Assembly: GCF_900185715.1 (NCBI RefSeq)
Contig: NZ_FYAS01000019.1
Location: 124,001-188,000, forward strand
Origin: Allobosea sp. CS1GBMeth4
GTDB taxonomy: Bacteria; Pseudomonadota; Alphaproteobacteria; Rhizobiales; Beijerinckiaceae
Length of the DNA: 64,000 bases
Direction: 5' to 3'
The notes below the pieces were generated by a model. The model had not been told where the DNA came from. It saw nothing but the letters and a program-made list of their open reading frames with translations, and did no database searches. A program made the translations under genes and the position numbers. Shown here in pieces: positions 46,124 through 54,688 of this stretch (within the stretch, counting starts at the first letter, position 1; each line of letters begins with the position of its first letter).

Positions 46124-46648
46124 TCAGGCGAAGGCGGCACGGCCGGGCGGACGCAGCGCCTTGACGGCGCTGACGCGGGCCTGCGGCAGCATCGGGAAGG
46201 TGACGAGCGAGATCTCCCAGAGATCGACCTTCACCAGCCGGCGCAGGCCGGAGCGCGGCTCGCTGCGGACGCGCTGCGAGCGGAAGCCGATCGAGAGCCC
46301 GTCGACCGCGCCGTCGCGCATCAGGGCATGCAGCTCGCGGGCTCGAGCCACAGCGAGGGAGAGCCGGCCGCGGACGTAAAGCCCGCGCGAATCCTCGCGC
46401 AATTCGAGCCAGCGCCCGATCGGTTCGGTCGGGTCGTGCTGCCAGAGCATCTTGATTCCGGCTGCGCCGCGGCGGGAGAGGCTGTCGCGGAAGGCGCCGG
46501 GCTCGACCACGTCCTTGCCGAGATCGGCGATGCGGAACAGGCTGGCATAGCCCTCGAAGGCGCCGTCGGGCTCGACCCTGGCCAGCGGTTGCGCCAGGAA
46601 CTTGGCCTCGCGCGTCAAAGCGGGGCAGCGGAGCGTCGCGGCTCTCAT
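46124..46648 (-). CDS. GTA prohead protease gp4 (HK97 family)
   Basis: A 174-residue capsid maturation protease. Catalytic His is in 'MLWQHDPTEPIGRW' and Ser in 'GAVDGLSIGFRS'; 'EGYASLFRIADLGKDVVEPG' and 'LWEISLVTFPML' are standard. The start overlaps the stop of the small gene at 46645 (ATGA). It cleaves the capsid scaffold domain during assembly. Confidence 0.95.
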   Translation of the reverse strand: MRAATLRCPALTREAKFLAQPLARVEPDGAFEGYASLFRIADLGKDVVEPGAFRDSLSRRGAAGIKMLWQHDPTEPIGRWLELREDSRGLYVRGRLSLAVARARELHALMRDGAVDGLSIGFRSQRVRSEPRSGLRRLVKVDLWEISLVTFPMLPQARVSAVKALRPPGRAAFA

Positions 46649-46815
46649 CGGGCCCCTCCCCGCCCGGCGCGGCCATTGGTGTCGAGCCGCCCCAGCGTCT
46701 CGAAGAAACGACCGAACACCTCGCGCGGCGGGCGGCCGGAACGCGGCGCGGCGGTGGCCGACCGGATGCCGGCCGGCGCCGGCCGGGGTGGCGGCTTGCC
46801 GGCGGTCTTGCTCAT
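46645..46815 (-). CDS. Small basic GTA-cluster protein (56 residues)
   Basis: A 56-residue frame with a strong GGGAGGAG four bases before its ATG at 46815, and four-base stop/start overlaps with both neighbours, so it is very likely translated. The N-terminal half is rich in Pro, Arg and Ala; the C-terminal part reads 'REVFGRFFETLGRLDTNGRA'. Position between portal and prohead protease corresponds to the small orfs near g3.5 of other GTAs. Function unknown. Confidence 0.75.
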   Translation of the reverse strand: MSKTAGKPPPRPAPAGIRSATAAPRSGRPPREVFGRFFETLGRLDTNGRAGRGGAR

Positions 46816-47012
46816 GAATCTCCTCCCTCGTAGCGGGCGTTGAAGCGGGCGAATTCGCGCACGAACTCGTCGAAGCGCCGGTTGGCGGCGATCAGCTCGC
46901 GCAGGGCGAACAGCGCCAGCCCCGAGGCGCAGAAGGCCCAGAGCAACAGCGCGAGATGGCCGAGATCGCCGCGCGCGACGATGCCCGCCGCGGCTTCATC
47001 GAACGGACTCAT
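46812..47012 (-). CDS. Small membrane protein in the GTA cluster (g3.5-like)
   Basis: A 66-residue protein with one membrane helix ('LALLLWAFCASGLALFALREL') and a charged C terminus ('FDEFVREFARFNARYEG'). The ATG at 47012 follows GGGAGG and overlaps the portal stop; its own stop overlaps the next small gene. Its position corresponds to the small orf after portal in GTA clusters. Role unknown. Confidence 0.75.
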   Translation of the reverse strand: MSPFDEAAAGIVARGDLGHLALLLWAFCASGLALFALRELIAANRRFDEFVREFARFNARYEGGDS

Positions 47013-48181
47013 GACGACACCTCCCGGCGGCCGTACCCGACCGCCTCGCGCTTCTCGTCCTCGTCGAGGAAACTCGCCGCCTCGACCCGCCGCCAGAGCG
47101 ATTCCCGCTCGTCGGCCAGCACCTCGATCGCGTCGAGATCGGGCTCGAGCGTCAGCGCATCGCCGAAGGCCGGGCCGAGCCATTGCGCCAGCGACTGGGC
47201 CGTGCGCCGGATCAAGGGGATCAGCGTCTGGCGCCAGAAGGCGCGGTTGGCCTCCGCGAAATTGGCGTGGGTGTTGTCGCCGGGCAGGCCAAGCAGCAGC
47301 GGCGGCACGCCGAAGGCGAGCGCGATCTCGCGCGCGGCGACGCCCTTGGCCGCGACGAAATCGAGCTCGGCCGGCGACAGGGACAGCGGCTTCCAGTCGA
47401 GCCCGCCTTCGAGCAGCAGCGGCCGCCCGGCATTGCGGGCGCCCTGGAAGCCGTCCTCCAGCTCCTGCTTCAGCCGCTCGAACTGCGCCTCGGTCAGGGT
47501 GCCGCCCTCCGGACCGTCATAGACCAGCGCACCCGAGGGGCGCGCGGCATTGTCGAGCAGCGCCTTGTGCCAGCTGCCCGCGGCATTGTGGACGTCGAGC
47601 GAGCAGGCGGCGGCCTCGACCGGCGAGAGGCCGTAATGGTCGTCGACCGGGTGGAATAGCGAGAGATGCAGGATCGGCGGCAGCGCACCCTCATCCTGGC
47701 GGAAGCGGATGGTCTGGGCGCCGACGGTGTAGTCATAGGCCTCGGGCCAGCCGTCGCGCCCGGGCACCACGCGCATGCGGTCGGGCCGGAGCGCGTAGAG
47801 CTCGCGCGGCTCGCGGCCGATGCTCGCCGCCTCGACATAGGCGTTGCCGGCGACGAGCAGGTGGCCGTAGAGCATCTCGCGGAAGGCGATGCCGCCCTGG
47901 CGCGGATTGGGCCGCTCGATCAGCGCCAGGGCCGGATGCTCCGGCATCTCGCGTTCACCGGCCTTGGCGATCAGCGGCGTCTGCGCCGCCGCCTCGGCGA
48001 TCAGCCGGACGCAGCGATGCACCACCGGATTGCGCTGGTAGCCCTCCCTTGCCAGGGCGCCATAGTCGCGGGGCGTCCAGATCGGGCGCCCGGCCTCGTG
48101 CAGGGCGATCAGCGGCCCGACACGCGAGCGTTTCTGCTCCGGCGCGGCGGGGCCGCGCAGGCTGCGAAGGAAATCGAGCAT
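47009..48181 (-). CDS. GTA portal protein gp3 (HK97 family)
   Basis: A 390-residue portal protein, the dodecameric DNA gate of the head. Motifs: 'YQRNPVVHRCVRLIAEAAAQ', 'GNAYVEAASIGREPRELYAL', 'HLSLFHPVDDHYGLSPVEAA', 'AREIALAFGVPPLLLGLPGD'. The ATG at 48181 gives the family start. A strong hairpin lies just upstream, between this gene and the terminase. Confidence 0.96.
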   Translation of the reverse strand: MLDFLRSLRGPAAPEQKRSRVGPLIALHEAGRPIWTPRDYGALAREGYQRNPVVHRCVRLIAEAAAQTPLIAKAGEREMPEHPALALIERPNPRQGGIAFREMLYGHLLVAGNAYVEAASIGREPRELYALRPDRMRVVPGRDGWPEAYDYTVGAQTIRFRQDEGALPPILHLSLFHPVDDHYGLSPVEAAACSLDVHNAAGSWHKALLDNAARPSGALVYDGPEGGTLTEAQFERLKQELEDGFQGARNAGRPLLLEGGLDWKPLSLSPAELDFVAAKGVAAREIALAFGVPPLLLGLPGDNTHANFAEANRAFWRQTLIPLIRRTAQSLAQWLGPAFGDALTLEPDLDAIEVLADERESLWRRVEAASFLDEDEKREAVGYGRREVSS

Positions 48182-48200
48182 GGGTTTCTCGCTATGAAGC

Positions 48201-48280
48201 GCATGAGATGCTCGGCCTTGAGCCGAGCATCTCATGCAGGATGGTCCTGAGATTCCGGCTCCGCTTCGCGGACCGGGAAT
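48201..48280. terminator. Two hairpins between the terminase and portal genes
   Basis: In the 110 bases between the terminase stop and the portal start there is a perfect 16-bp stem (48201-48216 with 48222-48237, arm GCATGAGATGCTCGGC) with a 5-base loop. Next to it lies a second stem (48252-48264 with 48268-48280, 11 of 13 pairs). There is no T tract, so it may be an mRNA-processing or attenuation element rather than a full terminator. Confidence 0.6.
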
Positions 48281-48291
48281 GGCGGCTGGGC

Positions 48292-49671
48292 CTAAAGCCC
48301 TCTCACCCGCGGCCGGCCCTTCGGCCCGAGCATCAGATGCGTCAGCGCCCAGACCAGCGCGTCGAGCCGGTCGGGCGAGCGCCCGGAGCTCAGGCCGGTG
48401 GGGCCGAAGTCACACATCTCGTCCTCCAGCGCCGGGAAGGTGCCGGCATGGCGCACCCGGCCCTGCGCGTAGAGCGCCGCCACCGGCTCGGCCCTGAGGA
48501 ACTTGCCGCGCGAGGCCCGGACCGGCGTCACCGGCACACCGGCGTCGACCTCGCGGATGACGCTTCCCACCATCTCGCCGCCTTGGTTGACCTCGACGAC
48601 CAGCGCGTCGGCCTCGAGCCGGCGATAGAGCGCGACGGCGGCCGCAGCCCATTCGTGCGGCTTGGCGCCGGCGAGCGTGGCATCCGCCAGGACATGGCCG
48701 GTGCCGTCGCGATCGAGACCGGCTGCGACGAGCCCGCAGCAATCGGCCCGCTTCGACGAGGAGGCCGGCGGATCGACCGCGACGACGATCCGCGCCAGAG
48801 GCGGCGCCTCGTGCTCGCGGCTGTCCTCGATCAGAGAACGACTCCAGAGCGCATCAGCGCTCTCCTCGACGATCTCGCCTTCGAGTTCCTGCCGGCCGAG
48901 CCGCGTGCCGCCATAAGCCTGCTGCACGCTGTCGAGAAAGCTCGGCGCCAGGTTGAAGCGGTTGGCGCGCGTCGCCGCCCGGCTGACGGCGACGCGCGGA
49001 TCGTCGAGCAGCCGCTTGATCAGCGGCAGCGGGCGCGGCGTCGTCGTCACCACCTGGCGCGGCCGGTCGCCGAGTCTCAGGCCGAGCTGCAACATGTCCC
49101 AGGTCTCCTGGAGATTCGGCCATTTCGCCAGTTCGTCGGACCAGGCGGCGCCGAATTGCGGGCCGCGCAACCCTTCCGGGTCCTCGGCGGTGAACACCTG
49201 CGCGATCGCGCCATTGCCCCATTCGAGCCGGCGCCGCGACGGCGACCAGACCGGCTTCTCCCAGCGATGATGGATCGCGAGCAGACCGGAGACGCCCTCG
49301 ATCATCACGTCACGGACCTGTGCTTGCGTCTCGCCGACGAGGGCGATGCGGCCGACGGGCTCGCGCGCTATGGGGGCCAGCCCCAACGCCATGCCCTTGA
49401 CCCACTCGGCCCCGGTCCGTGTCTTGCCGGCGCCACGGCCGCCAAGAACGAGCCAGGTCCACCAGGGCGGCAAGCGACGGGACTTCTGGTCGGGCCGCCC
49501 GTAATAAGTCCACTCCCGATCGACGAGCCTAACCAGCTCCGGCGTCAGATCCGGCAGCAGCTTGAGGAACAGCTTCACCTGCGTAGTCTGCGATAAGGCG
49601 TTCCATGCGTCGTGCCAGCTCTCGTCGCAGCTCTTCGACCCGGCGCAGTCCTTCAGCGGGGCTGGGCTCAT
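48292..49671 (-). CDS. GTA large terminase gp2
   Basis: The DNA-packaging motor (459 residues from the ATG at 49671). ATPase: Walker A 'LGGRGAGKTRTGAEW', then 'VGETQAQVRDVMIEG' and 'TAEDPEGLRGPQF'. Nuclease: 'RIVVAVDPPASS', 'ALVVEVNQGG', 'SPDRLDALVWAL'. GTA terminases package random host DNA by a headful mechanism. The ATG overlaps the small-terminase gene by 143 bases, which is long; a GTG at 49578 ('VKLFLKLLPD') is an alternative start. Confidence 0.93.
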   Translation of the reverse strand: MSPAPLKDCAGSKSCDESWHDAWNALSQTTQVKLFLKLLPDLTPELVRLVDREWTYYGRPDQKSRRLPPWWTWLVLGGRGAGKTRTGAEWVKGMALGLAPIAREPVGRIALVGETQAQVRDVMIEGVSGLLAIHHRWEKPVWSPSRRRLEWGNGAIAQVFTAEDPEGLRGPQFGAAWSDELAKWPNLQETWDMLQLGLRLGDRPRQVVTTTPRPLPLIKRLLDDPRVAVSRAATRANRFNLAPSFLDSVQQAYGGTRLGRQELEGEIVEESADALWSRSLIEDSREHEAPPLARIVVAVDPPASSSKRADCCGLVAAGLDRDGTGHVLADATLAGAKPHEWAAAAVALYRRLEADALVVEVNQGGEMVGSVIREVDAGVPVTPVRASRGKFLRAEPVAALYAQGRVRHAGTFPALEDEMCDFGPTGLSSGRSPDRLDALVWALTHLMLGPKGRPRVRGL

Positions 49672-49939
49672 CCTCGGGCTTTCCTCCCTCCCCCGCCGCG
49701 GCAGTATCCAGCGCGACCAGCTCGCGCACGGTGCGGGCCAGCGTCGCCAGCGTCTTGGCGTCGGCCTCGCTCGCGGCCGTGCCGGCCGGCAGCTCGGCGA
49801 GATGCGCCTCATGCGCTTCGAGCTGGGTCTGCGCCGCCTTCCAGAGCTTGCCGATCACGGCCTTGCGACCACCGCTCCGTGCAGGCTTGCGCTTCGCCGC
49901 CGGCCGAGCCGGGGCCGCATCGTCGTTGTCGTCGATCAT
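49529..49939 (-). CDS. GTA gp1, small terminase-like protein
   Basis: A 136-residue protein, first of the cluster. Basic N terminus ('AAKRKPARSGGRKAVIGKLW'), helical core ('QTQLEAHEAHLAELPAG', 'DAKTLATLARTVRELVALD') and a charged C-terminal helix. This matches GTA gp1, a small terminase lacking sequence-specific cos/pac recognition. The cluster promoter should lie upstream, in a region carrying a compound repeat. Confidence 0.85.
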   Translation of the reverse strand: MIDDNDDAAPARPAAKRKPARSGGRKAVIGKLWKAAQTQLEAHEAHLAELPAGTAASEADAKTLATLARTVRELVALDTAAAGEGGKPEDEPSPAEGLRRVEELRRELARRMERLIADYAGEAVPQAAAGSDAGAG

Positions 49940-50273
49940 CGGAAAAACCTTTGCTCGCGAACCGACCCGTCATTCCGGGGCAGGCCGAAGGCCTGAGCCC
50001 GGAACCCAGAACCGATGCCACCTCCGGAAAAGGCGGCGCCAGCGTTGCGTCATCTTTCCATGATGTGTCGGTTCTGGGTTCCGGGCTCGACGCTTCGCGC
50101 CGCCCCGGAAAGACGGGCGAGTTTGCGGACTACTGCGTCGGACATGCGAAAACCGCCGGCTGGGCAGCGCGGCGGCTTCGTTCGTCTCAGGCGCAATTCG
50201 TGAGCGTTCTTAATCTCTATCCGATCAGCGTCACGATGTCAAGGACAAAATTCCTATCCCCAAGAGAGAGGCC
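49940..50273. other. Intergenic region upstream of the GTA cluster
   Basis: 334 bases between GTA gp1 and the LOG gene end. About half is repeat copy C. The 155 bases nearest the LOG gene are AT-richer ('TTCTTAATCTCTATCC') and could hold regulatory signals; I see no gene. Confidence 0.5.
49967..50117. repeat. Compound palindromic repeat, copy C (outer arms only)
   Basis: Left arm 'CCCGTCATTCCGGGGC' to 'GAGCCCGGAACCCAGAAC', right arm 'TCGGTTCTGGGTTCCGGGCT' to 'GCCCCGGAAAGACGGG'. These are near-perfect complements of about 50 bases each around a 45-base centre unrelated to the core of copies A and B. The arms match the outer arms of the repeat at 62336-62549. Confidence 0.85.
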
Positions 50274-50855
50274 TCACACCTCCTCCTTCTCCACCCATTT
50301 GATCTGAGTCTGCGGCTTGTAGGCGTCCATCTTGTCGAGCAGCGCCGCCGGATCGGTCTCCATCATCGCCATGTCGCGATGGGCCTGCCACATGAAGCCG
50401 GCCCTGGTGGTGTTGTCGAGGAAGGCGGCGAGCGGGTCGTAGAAGCCGGCGATGTTGAGGAAGCCGAGCGGCTTGCCGTGGATGCCGAGCTGGCCCCAGG
50501 TCCAGATCTCGAAGATCTCCTCGAAGGTGCCGATGCCGCCGGACATGGCGATGAAGCCGTCGGAGAGCTCGGCCATGCGCGCCTTGCGGATATGCATGGT
50601 CTCGACCACGTCGAGCCGGGTCAGCTTGTTGTGGCCGACCTCCTTCTCGCGCAGCGCCCGCGGGATCACGCCATGGACCTCGCCGCCGGCTTCGAGCGCG
50701 GCATTGGCGACGATGCCCATCAGGCCGACGGCGCCGCCGCCATAGACCAGCGTCAGGCCGCGCCTGGCAATCTCGGCGCCCATGGCGCGGGCGCCCTCGG
50801 CATGGACGGGATCATGGCCCGGGCTCGAGCCGCAGAAGATGCAGACCGATTTCAT
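50274..50855 (-). CDS. LOG-family nucleoside monophosphate phosphoribohydrolase
   Basis: A 193-residue Rossmann-like enzyme that splits nucleoside 5'-monophosphates (cytokinin ribotides or AMP) to base and ribose 5-phosphate. Motifs: '[13 protein letters not shown]', '[12 protein letters not shown]', 'HIRKARM' and '[20 protein letters not shown]'. The classic PGGxGTxxE has Ser for Pro here, seen in some members. It overlaps the dipeptidase stop (ATGA). Confidence 0.92.
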   Translation of the reverse strand: MKSVCIFCGSSPGHDPVHAEGARAMGAEIARRGLTLVYGGGAVGLMGIVANAALEAGGEVHGVIPRALREKEVGHNKLTRLDVVETMHIRKARMAELSDGFIAMSGGIGTFEEIFEIWTWGQLGIHGKPLGFLNIAGFYDPLAAFLDNTTRAGFMWQAHRDMAMMETDPAALLDKMDAYKPQTQIKWVEKEEV

Positions 50856-52234
50856 GAGGCGAGTGCCTGCAGGATGCGGGCCCAGGAGCGCTGGCCCTTA
50901 TGGAAGGAGGAGAGGTCGTATTTCTCGTTCGGCGAATGGACGCGGTCGTCGTCGAGGCCGAAGCCGACAAAGAGCGTGTCGAGGCCGAGCGTGCGCTTGA
51001 AATCGCCGCCGACGGGAATAGAGCCGCCGCTGCCGATCGAGACGACGCGGCCGCCCCATTCCTCGGCGAGCGCCTTGCGCGCCTTCTGCAGCACCGGGGA
51101 ATCGACCGGCACCGCCAGCGCCGGCGAGCCGGAATGGCCGATGAACTCGGCCGTGACATCCTCCGGCAGGCGCTCGCGCACGAATTGGTGGAAGGCGGCG
51201 GCGATCTTCGCCGGGTCCTGATCACCGACGAGGCGGAAGGAGACCTTGGCGGAGGCCTTGGCCGGGATGACGGTCTTGCTGCCCTCGCCGGTATAGCCGC
51301 CCCAGATGCCGTTGACGTCGCAGGTCGGGCGCGACTGGATCTGCTCGATCAGCATGCGGCCCTTCTCGCCGATCGAATGCTTGAGGCCGACCTGGCCGAG
51401 GAACTCCTTTTCGGTCAGGTTGAGATCGGCCCATTCGGCCTTCTGCGCATTGGTCGGCTCGTGCACGCCCTCGTAGAAGCCCGGGATGGTGATCCGTCCG
51501 CTCTCGTCGTGGATCTCGGCGAGGATCCTGGTCAGCACATGGATCGGATTGGCGGCCGCGCCGCCGAACAGGCCGGAATGCAGGTCGCGGTCGGCCGCGA
51601 TCAGGGTCACCTCCTGATAGACCATGCCGCGCAGGGTCGAGGTGATCAGCGGCGTCGCCCGGTCCCACATGCCGGTGTCGCAGACCAGCGCGAAATCGGC
51701 CTTCAGCTCGGCGGCGTTGGCCTTGATGAAGCCCGGCAGGTTGACCGAGCCAGATTCCTCCTCGCCCTCGACCAGTATGGTCAGGCCGACCGGCAGGTCG
51801 CCGGTCTCGGCGAGCGTGGCGCGGATTGCCTCGATGAAGGTCATCACCTGGCCCTTGTCGTCGCAGGCGCCGCGGGCGAGGATCGCCTTGCGCCCCGGCT
51901 CGATCTCCTTGACGACCGGCTTGAACGGATCGTTGTCCCACAGCACCAACGGATCGACCGGCTGAACGTCATAATGGCCGTAGAACAGCGCATGCGGGGC
52001 GCCGGGCTTCGGGCGATGCGCAAGCACGACCGGGTGCCCGCCAGTCTCGCGCAGCTCGGCCCTGAAACCGAGGCCTTCGAGATCGGCTCGCAGCCATTCA
52101 GCAGCCTGGCGAGTCTGCGCATTGAAGGCCGGATCGGTCCCGATCGAAGGGATTTCGAGCCAGGACGACAGGCGCGCCAGCGAGCCGTCGAGATCGGCGT
52201 CGAGGCGGGAGAGAACTGCGGGAAGCTGGGACAT
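50852..52234 (-). CDS. M20 family dipeptidase
   Basis: A zinc-dependent cytoplasmic dipeptidase of the M20 carnosinase/PepV-like group (460 residues from the ATG at 52234; a GTG three codons earlier is possible). Metal ligands: '[12 protein letters not shown]' (His87, Asp89), 'RGACDDKGQ' (Asp125) and 'VEGEEESGS' (Glu159, Glu160). The dimerisation lid lies at about 190-300. It is translationally coupled to the LOG gene; no shared pathway is known. Confidence 0.93.
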   Translation of the reverse strand: MSQLPAVLSRLDADLDGSLARLSSWLEIPSIGTDPAFNAQTRQAAEWLRADLEGLGFRAELRETGGHPVVLAHRPKPGAPHALFYGHYDVQPVDPLVLWDNDPFKPVVKEIEPGRKAILARGACDDKGQVMTFIEAIRATLAETGDLPVGLTILVEGEEESGSVNLPGFIKANAAELKADFALVCDTGMWDRATPLITSTLRGMVYQEVTLIAADRDLHSGLFGGAAANPIHVLTRILAEIHDESGRITIPGFYEGVHEPTNAQKAEWADLNLTEKEFLGQVGLKHSIGEKGRMLIEQIQSRPTCDVNGIWGGYTGEGSKTVIPAKASAKVSFRLVGDQDPAKIAAAFHQFVRERLPEDVTAEFIGHSGSPALAVPVDSPVLQKARKALAEEWGGRVVSIGSGGSIPVGGDFKRTLGLDTLFVGFGLDDDRVHSPNEKYDLSSFHKGQRSWARILQALAS

Positions 52235-52333
52235 GGCGCTCACTGGAGGCTGATTCCGGTGGCGCCATCATGACGGTTCGCCAGCCGGATGCCAGCCGTC
52301 CGTGCGCATGACGGCGTGCTTCATAGGACGCCT

Positions 52334-52621
52334 CTACGCCTCGTCCATGTCTTCCGGCCACATCCGGGCACCGTGCAGGACACGAAGAATCCGGATCTTG
52401 CCTGCGGTCACAGCATAGACGGCGATATAGGGCGTGCGCGCAACGATCAGTTCACGGGTGCCCGCGACCCTGCCGGGCCTACCGCTCTCCGGAAACCGAA
52501 GAAGGTGCTGCACAGCCGAGGCGATCCGCTCGTCGATTTCGGCAGCCGTTTTCGGATTGTCGGCCTCGATGTAACTGAAAATCTCGTCGCGGTCGGCAAG
52601 AGCGAACTGCGACCAGACCAA
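52334..52621 (-). CDS. ParE/RelE-type toxin
   Basis: A 95-residue RelE/ParE superfamily toxin: 'WSQFALADRDEIFSYIEADN', 'PESGRPGRVAGTRELIV', 'TPYIAVYAVTAGKIRILRVL', 'HGARMWPE'. The pattern with GRPGR...GTRELIV fits the ParE-like subgroup; whether it cuts mRNA or targets gyrase cannot be told. It follows the antitoxin by five bases. Confidence 0.9.
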   Translation of the reverse strand: MVWSQFALADRDEIFSYIEADNPKTAAEIDERIASAVQHLLRFPESGRPGRVAGTRELIVARTPYIAVYAVTAGKIRILRVLHGARMWPEDMDEA

Positions 52622-52626
52622 ACGCC

Positions 52627-52935
52627 TCAGGCTTTTCCGCCGGCCTTGCGGAGGGCCGTCGCACGGCGCTCGGCGAAGCGAGCCTCGGCCTTGGCGTCCT
52701 CGACATCAGGACGCTCGTCCGCCAGAGCCTGCAATACCTTGGCGCGGAACCAGGCGTCGTGCGCCTCGCTGTTGCTGACAAGTTCCAGCGGCAACGCGCC
52801 CTCATTAGCCGTACGAGTCAGCAGGATGCGCACGGCGTCGGACACGGTCAGGCCCATGCCTTCAAGGACCGCCGTCGCGCGGTCCTTCACGTCGGCGTCG
52901 ATCCGCGCCTGCACCAAAGCATTCGAGGCCGTCAC
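52627..52935 (-). CDS. RelB/DinJ-type antitoxin
   Basis: A 102-residue antitoxin. The ribbon-helix-helix N-terminal part is 'NALVQARIDADVKDRATAVL', 'EGMGLTVSDAVRILLTRTAN', typical of RelB/DinJ. The C-terminal helix ('RFAERRATALRKAGGK') should hold the toxin. The start is a GTG at 52935 with AAGGGAG six bases upstream; an ATG at 52977 would add unrelated residues. An 8-bp palindrome AATGCATT at 52960-52967 may be part of the operator. Confidence 0.88.
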   Translation of the reverse strand: MTASNALVQARIDADVKDRATAVLEGMGLTVSDAVRILLTRTANEGALPLELVSNSEAHDAWFRAKVLQALADERPDVEDAKAEARFAERRATALRKAGGKA

Positions 52936-53001
52936 GATGCTCCCTTCAGAACACAACGTAATGCATTTGAATGACAACCGCCAGATGCAAGCCGAACCTT
53001 G

Positions 53002-54537
53002 CTACCGCCGCCCGCCGGTCAGCGAGCCGAGCACGCCGCGCAGGATCGCGTTGCCGACCTGCCGACCGATCGTGGTCGCGGCCGAACGCGCGGCGGAGGT
53101 GAGGACCTTCTCGGCCATGCTCTGCGGCAAGGGGCCGCCGCGCGAGCCCGGCCCGGTCTTCGGACGTTCCCGCGTTCCGCCGAGCCAGCCGCCGATCGTG
53201 TCGAGGATGCCGCCGCCCCCCTCCGTCGAGGCCTCGACCGGCGAGCCGTCGCCGTTCAGCCCCTTGCGCTTCATCAGCGCCTCATAGGCGGAGTCCCGGT
53301 CGACCATGGTGTCGTATTTGCCGGCGAAGCCGGAGTCGCGCAGGCACTGGGCCCGCTCCTGCGGCGTGATCGGCCCGACCTGCGCCATCGGCGGGGCGAT
53401 CAGGCAGCGCTCGACCATGGTCGGCGAGCCCTTGCCCTCGAGCGTCGACACGAGGGCCTCGCCGACGGCGAGCTGGGTGATCGCCTGCTCGGTGTTGATC
53501 TTCGGGTTCTGCCGGAAGGTCTCGGCGGCCGCCCTGACCGCCTTCTGGTCGCGCGGGGTGAAGGCGCGCAGGGCGTGCTGGACGCGGTTGCCGAGCTGGG
53601 CCAGCACGGTGTCGGGGATGTCGAGCGGGTTCTGGGTGACGAAATAGACGCCGACGCCCTTGGAGCGGATCAGCCGCACCACCTGCTCGATCGCGGTCAG
53701 CAACGCCTTGGGCGCACCGTTGAAGAGCAGATGCGCCTCGTCGAAGAAGAAGACCAGCTTGGGTTTGTCGAGGTCGCCGACCTCGGGCAGCTGCTCGAAC
53801 AGTTCCGAGAGCAGCCAGAGCAGGAAGGTGGCATAGAGCCGCGGATTCGCCATCAGCTTGTCGGCGGCCATGATGTTGACGATGCCGCGGCCCTCGCGAT
53901 CGGTCTTCATCAGGTCGCCGATGTCGAGGCCGGGCTCGCCGAAGAACAGGTCGCCCTTCTGGTTCTCCAGCACCAGCAATTGCCGCTGGATGGCTCCGAC
54001 CGAGGTGGCCGAGACATTGCCGTACTTCGTCGTCAGCTCCGAGGCGTTCTCGGCGATGAAGGCGAGGACCGCGCGCAGGTCCTTGAGATCGAGCAGCAGC
54101 AGCTTCTGCTCGTCGGCGATGCGGAAGGCGATATTGAGCACGCCTTCCTGAGTATCGTTGAGGTCGAGCAGGCGCGCCAGCAGCAGCGGCCCCATCTCCG
54201 AGATCGTGGCGCGGACCGGATGGCCCTGCTCGCCGAACACGTCCCAGAACACTGTCTTGAACTGGTCGGGCTCATACTTCAGCCCGAGCTCCTCGGCGCG
54301 CTTGACGAAGGGCGCCTTGGCATTGCCCGGCGCAGCGATGCCGGAGAGGTCGCCCTTGATGTCGGCGGCGAAGACCGGAACGCCATGCTTGGCGAAGCCC
54401 TCGGCCAGCACCTGCAGCGTCACCGTCTTGCCGGTGCCGGTCGCGCCGGTGATCAGGCCATGACGGTTGGCGAGCTTCAGCAGCAGCACCTCCGGCTTCT
54501 CGCTCTTGCCGATCAGGATCGTGCCGTCATCCGCCAT
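53002..54537 (-). CDS. HerA-like ATPase, DUF853 (YjgR family)
   Basis: A 511-residue cytoplasmic P-loop ATPase of the HerA/FtsK-like DUF853 family; function unknown. Walker A 'ITGATGTGKTVTLQVL' (31-40), 'VFAADIKGDLSGIA', Walker B 'LVFFFDEAHLLFNGAP' and 'GVGVYFVTQNPLDIPDTVL' are diagnostic. The C terminus is Gly-rich with 'GGWLGGTRERPKTG'. The ATG at 54537 begins 'MADDGTILIGKS', the family start. Divergent from the 54689 gene. Confidence 0.92.
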   Translation of the reverse strand: MADDGTILIGKSEKPEVLLLKLANRHGLITGATGTGKTVTLQVLAEGFAKHGVPVFAADIKGDLSGIAAPGNAKAPFVKRAEELGLKYEPDQFKTVFWDVFGEQGHPVRATISEMGPLLLARLLDLNDTQEGVLNIAFRIADEQKLLLLDLKDLRAVLAFIAENASELTTKYGNVSATSVGAIQRQLLVLENQKGDLFFGEPGLDIGDLMKTDREGRGIVNIMAADKLMANPRLYATFLLWLLSELFEQLPEVGDLDKPKLVFFFDEAHLLFNGAPKALLTAIEQVVRLIRSKGVGVYFVTQNPLDIPDTVLAQLGNRVQHALRAFTPRDQKAVRAAAETFRQNPKINTEQAITQLAVGEALVSTLEGKGSPTMVERCLIAPPMAQVGPITPQERAQCLRDSGFAGKYDTMVDRDSAYEALMKRKGLNGDGSPVEASTEGGGGILDTIGGWLGGTRERPKTGPGSRGGPLPQSMAEKVLTSAARSAATTIGRQVGNAILRGVLGSLTGGRR

Positions 54538-54595
54538 GGTCGCGCCTGTTCCGTTGCCATAAGGTCGTCGGATGGGTGTAGCGAAACGAGAACTG

Positions 54596-54649
54596 GGGCG
54601 GAAGCATGAAGATCGCTTCCGCCCGAGATAGTTTATGTGTAAACTATCT
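54596..54649. promoter_or_regulatory. Two perfect inverted repeats between divergent genes
   Basis: GGGCGGAAGC (54596-54605) pairs with GCTTCCGCCC (54615-54624) around 9 bases. AGATAGTTTA (54626-54635) pairs with TAAACTATCT (54640-54649) around 4 bases. They are adjacent and lie 40-93 bases upstream of the 54689 gene. The second, AT-rich one resembles an operator for a TetR-like or other dimeric regulator, or a hairpin in the leader. Confidence 0.6.
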
Positions 54650-54688
54650 GCCGGAGCAGCGATTGGCTCGACATGAGAGGACCGCACG

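Noticed and set aside
34166..49939. The phage-like cluster as an ordinary prophage
   Set aside because: No integrase, replication, repressor or lysis genes and no attachment sites; gene content and order match the GTA structural cluster exactly.
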